A stretch of DNA of 17,661 nucleotides, taken from JBEKHI01 sp050012355. Lineage in GTDB: Bacteria > Actinomycetota > Actinomycetes > Streptosporangiales > Streptosporangiaceae. The stretch lies in contig JBEKHI010000147.1 in NCBI GenBank assembly GCA_050012355.1, positions 1-17,661 of the forward strand, read 5' to 3'. The translations under genes and the position numbers were made by a program. Shown piece by piece: positions 16,401-17,661 of the stretch. The notes beneath the pieces are model-generated. The model was not told the DNA's origin and made no database searches. It saw only the letters and a program-made list of their open reading frames with translations. Every line of letters begins with the position of its first letter. Positions within the stretch are counted from its first letter, which is position 1.

Positions 16401-17661
16401 GATCCGGCGACGGGCAAGGTGTCGATGGGCGCCCGCTGGTACACGCCGTCGGCTGGTGGTTTCACATCCGCTGATACCGCGCAGGTGAATCCGGTGCCCG
16501 ATAGTGCGGCGGCGAACCCGTATGCCTATGCGGGGGACAATCCGGTGAACGCCACGGACCCGACCGGTCATGACATGTTCCTGCTGCGTGATGGTGTCGG
16601 GGAGGCGACGGGGACGCACATCGGCGAGATCATCACCCCGTCGCAGTCGCAGGTGCTCTACGACCAGAACCAGGAGAACTACTACCAGCAGGAGACGGAC
16701 AGCTGGTCGCCGCCGAAGGAGTCGTCGTGTTCGTGGTATGACGTGAGCTGTGATGTCAAGCATGTCTATAACGACGCGCTGAGGCTGTATCACAAGGCAG
16801 AAAGCTATGCCGTCCACTACGCGGACCTGGTCAAGCAGCTTACTGAGCGGCTGGCTCAGAGCGGGGTCCGGGATCTGGATGATGCGGTGTCGGATGCCGC
16901 GAAGTGGGGGTCGCACGCGGCGGGTGCGGTGTGGCATGCGGCGGAGTCGGCGACGGCGCGGACCTATCACGCGGTGACGACGTATGCGGCGCAGGTGGCT
17001 CATGACGCGGAGCATGTGGTGTCGACGGCGTGGCATCATGTGCAGCAGGCGGCGTCGGCGACGGTGACGTTCATCAAGCATCATGCGGCGACGATCGCGT
17101 CGGTGGTGACCTCGGTGGCGGTGTTCGCCGGCTGTGAGGCGACGCTGGGGACGGTGACTGGCGGTGCGGCGACGACGGTCTGCGGTGGGCTGGCGGGTGC
17201 GGCGGGCAGTGCGGTCGGCTATGCGGTGACCGCGGTCCAGAATCATGATTTCTCCTGGTCCGGTCTCGGTGATGCGGCGCTGACCGGTGCGGTTGCCGGG
17301 GCGGCGTTCGCCGGGCTGGGTGAGCTGGCTGGCGCGGGGCTGGGTCTGCTGGCCTCAGGTGCCGCGGATGCGGTCGGTGCGCTGGCCGACAGCGCGGCCG
17401 GCGAGGTCGGCGCCGAGGGTGCTGCCGATGCGGCGGGTGAGTCCGGGGGTGAGGCGTCGGAGTCCAGTGAGGGGAGCGGCAGCGGTGCCTCCGGTGACAG
17501 CTGTACGGTCGGCGGCCAGTCGTTCACCGCGGGCACGAAGGTGCTGCTGGCCAGCGGCAAGTCCGAGGCGATCAGCAAGCTGACGGTCGGCCAGAAGGTC
17601 CTGGCCACCAGCACCAAGACCGGCAAGAACCAGGCCGAGACGGTCACGGCGGTGCTGGTCC
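7410..17661 (+). CDS. Giant secreted RHS/YD-repeat protein with DNRLRE, LamG and HINT pretoxin modules (3' partial)
   Basis: One frame runs from ATG 7410 to the right edge without a stop, at least 3417 residues. I checked the frame at several points and saw no frameshift. The N-terminus is an export signal: a very basic n-region (11 Arg/Lys in the first 25 residues), a hydrophobic core at about 27-44 and a likely cut after Ala47. A beta-rich region (about 130-375) leads to a DNRLRE-like domain (378-582) and an Fn3-like module (584-687). The RHS shell begins near IxRDYNS and GAGW (about 728-750). YD repeats follow, interrupted by three LamG-like domains (928-1160, 1220-1450, 1973-2186). The core ends with the typical NPYAYAGDNPVNATDPTG (about 3036-3053). 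A helical region, an Ala/Gly-rich hydrophobic stretch (3228-3340) and the start of a HINT domain (from about 3365) follow. The family forms a shell around a C-terminal toxin released by autoproteolysis; that toxin lies outside the window. Confidence 0.95.
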   Translation, partial: MRVPRLGVRGGLVRRRKRPRGVAGRGSVALLALTLPLMMSGVAGAGATEHLRFPSVVSVRHSVLSLVDLLTGRPAPVPALPEQESGTAAGKAHSVPAAVTRAVAKATGHKPGKGRGQEPAYSAHGVTAGKFTTGPAVHGFNPTTSTLVRSATTATTDLYKNADGSYTRKVFEGPVNYRTSSGAWAPIDTSLVPTAAGRWQEAANSVSASFAAHANDPALVVLTGSGDDGFSFSLAGAAPASGSAKGSSITYAGVLPFTDLTETATVGGSSEALVLSSASAPSAWLFPLRLSGLRAVPQPDGDVFLDNSSGTTVWVIPQATATDGRINPRTGLPVSSTHLTYRLVSYRGGLALEMTLDRSWLDAPGRDFPVTVDPDYWVNTSTYVRADDTSDNADSEFLQAGYDDTTVARSFLDFSSEIRDDQENLHITAASLHIFDEHAWQCSDTEDLDLYQITSSWTAADLTSWSDLPTVGDEISTWSGAAPSAACSAGSDDALASAGGWLTMTLNSDGLDLMNDWSLGRTTAYGFELRGYDTSGNESDDYDWKLFDSANDGDVTSESYDGTTYSDCTGNCEPYLEITSEDDEAPQINSQYPPDNYNSPSLTPELLASGSDPDDWPDGGVDYYQFTVYTSSGTQVATSGHVTSPDWTVPAGDLSWGQTYYWIVQDFDGLDWSSTVTTSYFSTPVPQPLITSGLSQNDTGPGFDAASGDWTTSATDANITTVGPALEITRDYNSEDPRSSEAFGAGWSSVLDMKVSPGQTDSSGATATEVVTYPDGEQVGFGLTSTAGVYAPPPGRYATLRAVTGGFTLTDKNDTIYTFTESLGSDVYGITSIADSLGHTETFTWSDNEITTVTSASGRALTITWTSSGHVASVVTPDATTGDASTALTWTYSYSGNELTTVCPPTSTTACTAYTYTSGSDYPAAVLDSGPHSYWRLDDTSGTTADSSVLLNEGTDNATYSSGVGLDSVASPLTGSSATAASFDGSSAYVTLPTSLVSGAQYQSVSLWFKTSSDNEVLFSYSDDKITAGTTTGGYTPTLYVGSDGKLYGEFWTGSVEPIVSTSAVNNGQWHQVTLTAAGDTQIMYLDGAKVGSLSGTIDVTKEDYDYVGAGFTGGLWPEESYYNTSSNTGTASYFDGDISDVAFWDRPVTSAEVSAMYTADTQAAGLLTQVTRPSGSVYAQVTYDPLTNRVDTVTDSNGGTWTLHAPAMSGSSQVYVSSVLGAQPEDYWRLGDDGTTDAVNQVLGGTATYNDVTQGVSGGPFSDTTVDSLNGTDSYITAPSLVTSSGEETLSLWFKAPKTTTGEVLFSSSATALPTATTTTDYDAELYVGSDGHLYAEFWNGSVDPMESTSVVDDGDWHNVVLAAGTSSQSLYVDGAEDASSSGTVALQNSAQINDYLGGGYIGGSWPEESHYTTSSNEGYASYFTGDLAEVAWYGSQLSASQVADQWNASKYSSGLTPVQTTTVTDPGGNTLTYKYDALNGNRVLSQTDGNGDTTSYGYDVNGFQDEVVNPDGDVTETGYDVRGNMVSETTCQDQAADDCSTAYYTYYPDDTSSTLTADPRNDMVLTYRDPRSSSDTDATYETTYAYNSSGDVTAVTTPPVAGSPDGRETTYLYTDGTDDTGGYDQAIPPAGLPYQVTTPGGAVTTTLYFSDGDVAEVTDPDKLQTFYAYDGLGQVTTETVYSDSYPNGLTTTYTYNGDGQVTTETDPPVTNRVTGATHTAQTTNSYDADGDLLSQTVADTTGGDSSRTVSYAYNSNDLLESQTDASGAETTYTYNAYGDLASETNPAGNVTDYTYDADGNLLTTTLENYTGSPSGSQAAAPLVESSRAYDPAGRLASVTDSMGRVTSYGYTDDGLLATTTRYPDTADAEAGTSRYVTESNTYDAAGNLTAQVTNNGATTTDYTVDAADRTTEQVLDPSGLDRTTSVSYTPDDQEATVTQSGTDGDTRTTSYTYDPAGNMTSESVQSDGSGHPTGWWKLNQSSGSTVTDSSGTGNTAAATGVTWSGGAASLSGTSGQGITTNGPVLDTTDSFSVSAWVELPSTPSANTAVVTQAGSNTASFWLLYSASKGEWEFDTHSADSTSATVYPAYGSLPSGTSLTGTWTHLVGVYNATTETETLYIDGTDAGSTSGVSIFSATGPLQIGEGLYGGSEGSYLDGSVDNVQVYPRALSASDVTKLYDAGRTGGTTASSTADTTTWTLDERGLPTSMTDPDGNTTYYSYDEAGRLAETTEPSEPVETYTAAGGDTTVTADPETLTGYDTFGDTTETENADGGVTTYGYDADGRETSETLPSYTPPGSSSAITASYSKTYNDLGEVSSATDALGNETSYGYDQLGDLTGETTPAGTTSWTYDTNGDQLSETTPTGAETAATYDFLGRQLTSTQVERDTASGTTADYTTDYTYGTGGYLWKSVTPDGVTTLRGYDAAGELTSVEDGAGNTTDYGYDDLGQQDKVTYPDGTATETGYDALGDVTSVADLDSDGDTLRSESATYDGDGNELSATGYRGYTTSYTYNPDGTTATEVQPVTSSSSITTSFGYDADGNETRYTDGNGNDRYYTYNPWGLEESEVEPSTSQYSSVADSTTTYAYDADGRPATETEPGGVTITDGYNDVSELTSESGTGASSAETPTRTFGYDADGDLTSASTSNTASASSASNATSEAWTYDDRGDVLTSSGSAGSTSYTYNGDDLVSSVDDAAGTTSYTYDGDDRLSTIDDPATSTTASYSYNDDSQVSEISYGSDAQYYDYDDLHELTSDRLETSAGSTVASVSYGYDPDGDITSMDTTGLAGAADNTYTYDEADRLASWDNGSATTDYGYDADGNLTTDGSKTYTYDARDELTSDGTDTYSYAANGDLASETSSTGTEDSSFDAYGEQVTSGTQTYGYDALGRVITDTGSTSTSPSYTFSYQGTSTTLASDGTNTYTWDPSGTTLTGIGSSGGTSDGVLALTDQHGDVVADFTADSTSVTGSTAYDPWGDVTATSGTVSGDVGYQSEWTDPATGKVSMGARWYTPSAGGFTSADTAQVNPVPDSAAANPYAYAGDNPVNATDPTGHDMFLLRDGVGEATGTHIGEIITPSQSQVLYDQNQENYYQQETDSWSPPKESSCSWYDVSCDVKHVYNDALRLYHKAESYAVHYADLVKQLTERLAQSGVRDLDDAVSDAAKWGSHAAGAVWHAAESATARTYHAVTTYAAQVAHDAEHVVSTAWHHVQQAASATVTFIKHHAATIASVVTSVAVFAGCEATLGTVTGGAATTVCGGLAGAAGSAVGYAVTAVQNHDFSWSGLGDAALTGAVAGAAFAGLGELAGAGLGLLASGAADAVGALADSAAGEVGAEGAADAAGESGGEASESSEGSGSGASGDSCTVGGQSFTAGTKVLLASGKSEAISKLTVGQKVLATSTKTGKNQAETVTAVLV
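8541..9155 (+). other. DNRLRE-like domain of the RHS giant
   Basis: Residues about 378-582 begin with VNTSTYVRADD and an FLQAGYDD segment, continue with ARSFLDFSS and ASLHIFDEHAW, and end near YLEITSED. This order matches the DNRLRE beta-sandwich found in secreted actinobacterial wall-associated proteins. It probably supports attachment or spacing outside the cell. Cys pairs near the middle and the end could form disulfides. Confidence 0.65.
9159..9470 (+). other. Fibronectin type III-like module of the RHS giant
   Basis: Residues about 584-687 show the pattern of an Fn3-like beta-sandwich: APQINSQYPPDN, LTPELLASGSDPD, YYQFTVYTSSGT and LSWGQTYYWIVQDFDG. It sits between the DNRLRE domain and the start of the RHS shell and is probably a spacer or adhesive module. 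Confidence 0.55.
10191..10889 (+). other. LamG-like domain 1, inserted between YD repeats
   Basis: Residues about 928-1160 start with SYWRLDDTSGTTADSS, contain SVSLWFKT, LYVGSDGKLYGEFW, GQWHQVTLTAAG and YLDGAKVG, and end with FDGDISDVAFWDRPVTSAEV. This is the concanavalin-A/LamG jelly-roll signature of a carbohydrate- or protein-binding module. It is closely similar to the next LamG domain. Confidence 0.75.
11067..11760 (+). other. LamG-like domain 2, close duplicate of domain 1
   Basis: Residues about 1220-1450 repeat the order of domain 1: DYWRLGDDG, LSLWFKAP, LYVGSDGHLYAEFWNGSV, DWHNVVLAAG, LYVDGAED and YFTGDLAEVAWYGSQLSASQV. Both share WPEES followed by Y-x-TSSN, rarely conserved across LamG families, so this pair arose by internal duplication. 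Confidence 0.75.
11790..13320 (+). repeat. YD-repeat block 1
   Basis: Residues about 1461-1971 consist of irregular repeats with Y-x-Y-(N/D)-x-x-G-(D/N)-(L/V/Q), such as TYTYNGDGQVTTETD and TYTYNAYGDLASETN. They form the beta-strands that spiral into the RHS shell. At DNA level they appear as diverged repeats of tac-acc-tat-aac type codons. Confidence 0.9.
13326..13965 (+). other. LamG-like domain 3
   Basis: Residues about 1973-2186 begin with GWWKLNQSSGSTVTDSSG, contain DSFSVSAWVELP, WTHLVGVYNATTETETLYIDG and LQIGEGLYGG, and end with LDGSVDNVQVYPRALSASDV. It is a LamG/concanavalin-like domain of a different subtype from the first two and lies between the two YD blocks. Confidence 0.75.
13990..16370 (+). 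repeat. YD-repeat block 2, up to the RHS core end
   Basis: Residues about 2194-2987 hold the longer YD array, for example TYYSYDEAGRLAETTEP, NETSYGYDQLGDLTGETTP and NTYTYDEADRLASWDNG. It runs into the conserved end of the RHS shell at GYQSEWTDPATGKVSMGARW (from residue 2991) and stops at DPTG (3053). Confidence 0.9.
17091..17430 (+). other. Ala/Gly-rich hydrophobic segment after the RHS core
   Basis: Residues about 3228-3340 are rich in Ala, Gly and Val (TIASVVTSVAVFAG, GGLAGAAGSAVGYAV, ALTGAVAGAAFAGLGELAGA). Such segments are common between the RHS core and the toxin and could act in membrane insertion or translocation. The preceding helical region (about 3150-3225) is rich in His and Ala. 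Confidence 0.55.
17502..17661 (+). other. Start of a HINT (intein/hedgehog-type) pretoxin domain, cut by the window edge
   Basis: From Cys3365 the chain reads CTVGGQSFTAGTKVLL, then ISKLTVGQKVLATSTKTGK. The S/C-F-x-x-G-T-x-V-L and L-x-V-G-x-x-V-L-A pattern is the N-terminal half of HINT autoprocessing domains of polymorphic toxins. Ser3371 falls where inteins usually have Cys1, or Cys3365 could serve. The rest of the domain and the downstream effector are not visible. Confidence 0.75.

Noticed and set aside
17502..17661. A true intein inserted in the protein
   Set aside because: The position after the RHS core and hydrophobic segment, and the SFTAGTKVLL form, fit pretoxin HINT domains better; no C-terminal splice junction or extein is visible.

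Overview
The window is GC-rich and gene-dense on the + strand. Its features fit a high-GC actinobacterium (Actinomycetota, probably a soil or filamentous form): strong G/C at third codon positions, GTG/TTG as candidate starts, a zinc-ribbon/proline-rich/single-TM protein, an actinobacterial-style secreted YD-repeat giant with DNRLRE and LamG modules, and lipobox signal peptides. I cannot name the species.

Layout, left to right. (1) 1-411: the 3' end of a gene entering from the left, possibly a glycosyltransferase-like protein. (2) 412-711: an intergenic region with a short direct repeat, a perfect 12-bp palindrome and a hairpin. (3) 712-1818: a membrane-anchored protein with a degenerate N-terminal zinc ribbon and an extracytoplasmic domain. 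(4) 2003 (or 1976)-7246: a compact three-gene surface-polysaccharide cassette. It holds a GT39/ArnT-like membrane glycosyltransferase, a GT2 processive synthase-like protein fused at its C-terminus to a GH26-like glycoside hydrolase (4-bp ATGA overlap with the gene before), and a second free-standing GH26-like lipoprotein. (5) 7247-7409: an intergenic region with an 18-bp dyad and a good ribosome binding site. (6) 7410 to the right edge: a single uninterrupted reading frame of at least 3417 codons. It encodes a secreted RHS/YD-repeat giant with a signal peptide, DNRLRE domain, Fn3-like module, YD repeats interrupted by three LamG-like domains, the RHS core end motif, an Ala/Gly-rich hydrophobic stretch, and the beginning of a HINT (intein/hedgehog-like) pretoxin domain. 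The C-terminal end, where a toxin or other effector would lie, is outside the window.

How they may work together. The two GH26-like modules flank and are fused to a polymer synthase. This resembles synthase-dependent exopolysaccharide systems in which a hydrolase trims or releases the polymer (BcsA/BcsZ and PslG are the known logic). Here the hydrolase is covalently tethered to the synthase, and no PilZ domain is visible in the chain. The GT39-like protein may decorate the glycan or a surface protein. The adjoining RHS giant carries putative glycan-binding LamG domains. A functional link with the polysaccharide is possible but rests only on proximity, and the 163-nt gap with its own dyad and RBS suggests separate transcription. 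No tRNA, rRNA, IS element, CRISPR array or phage gene was recognised.
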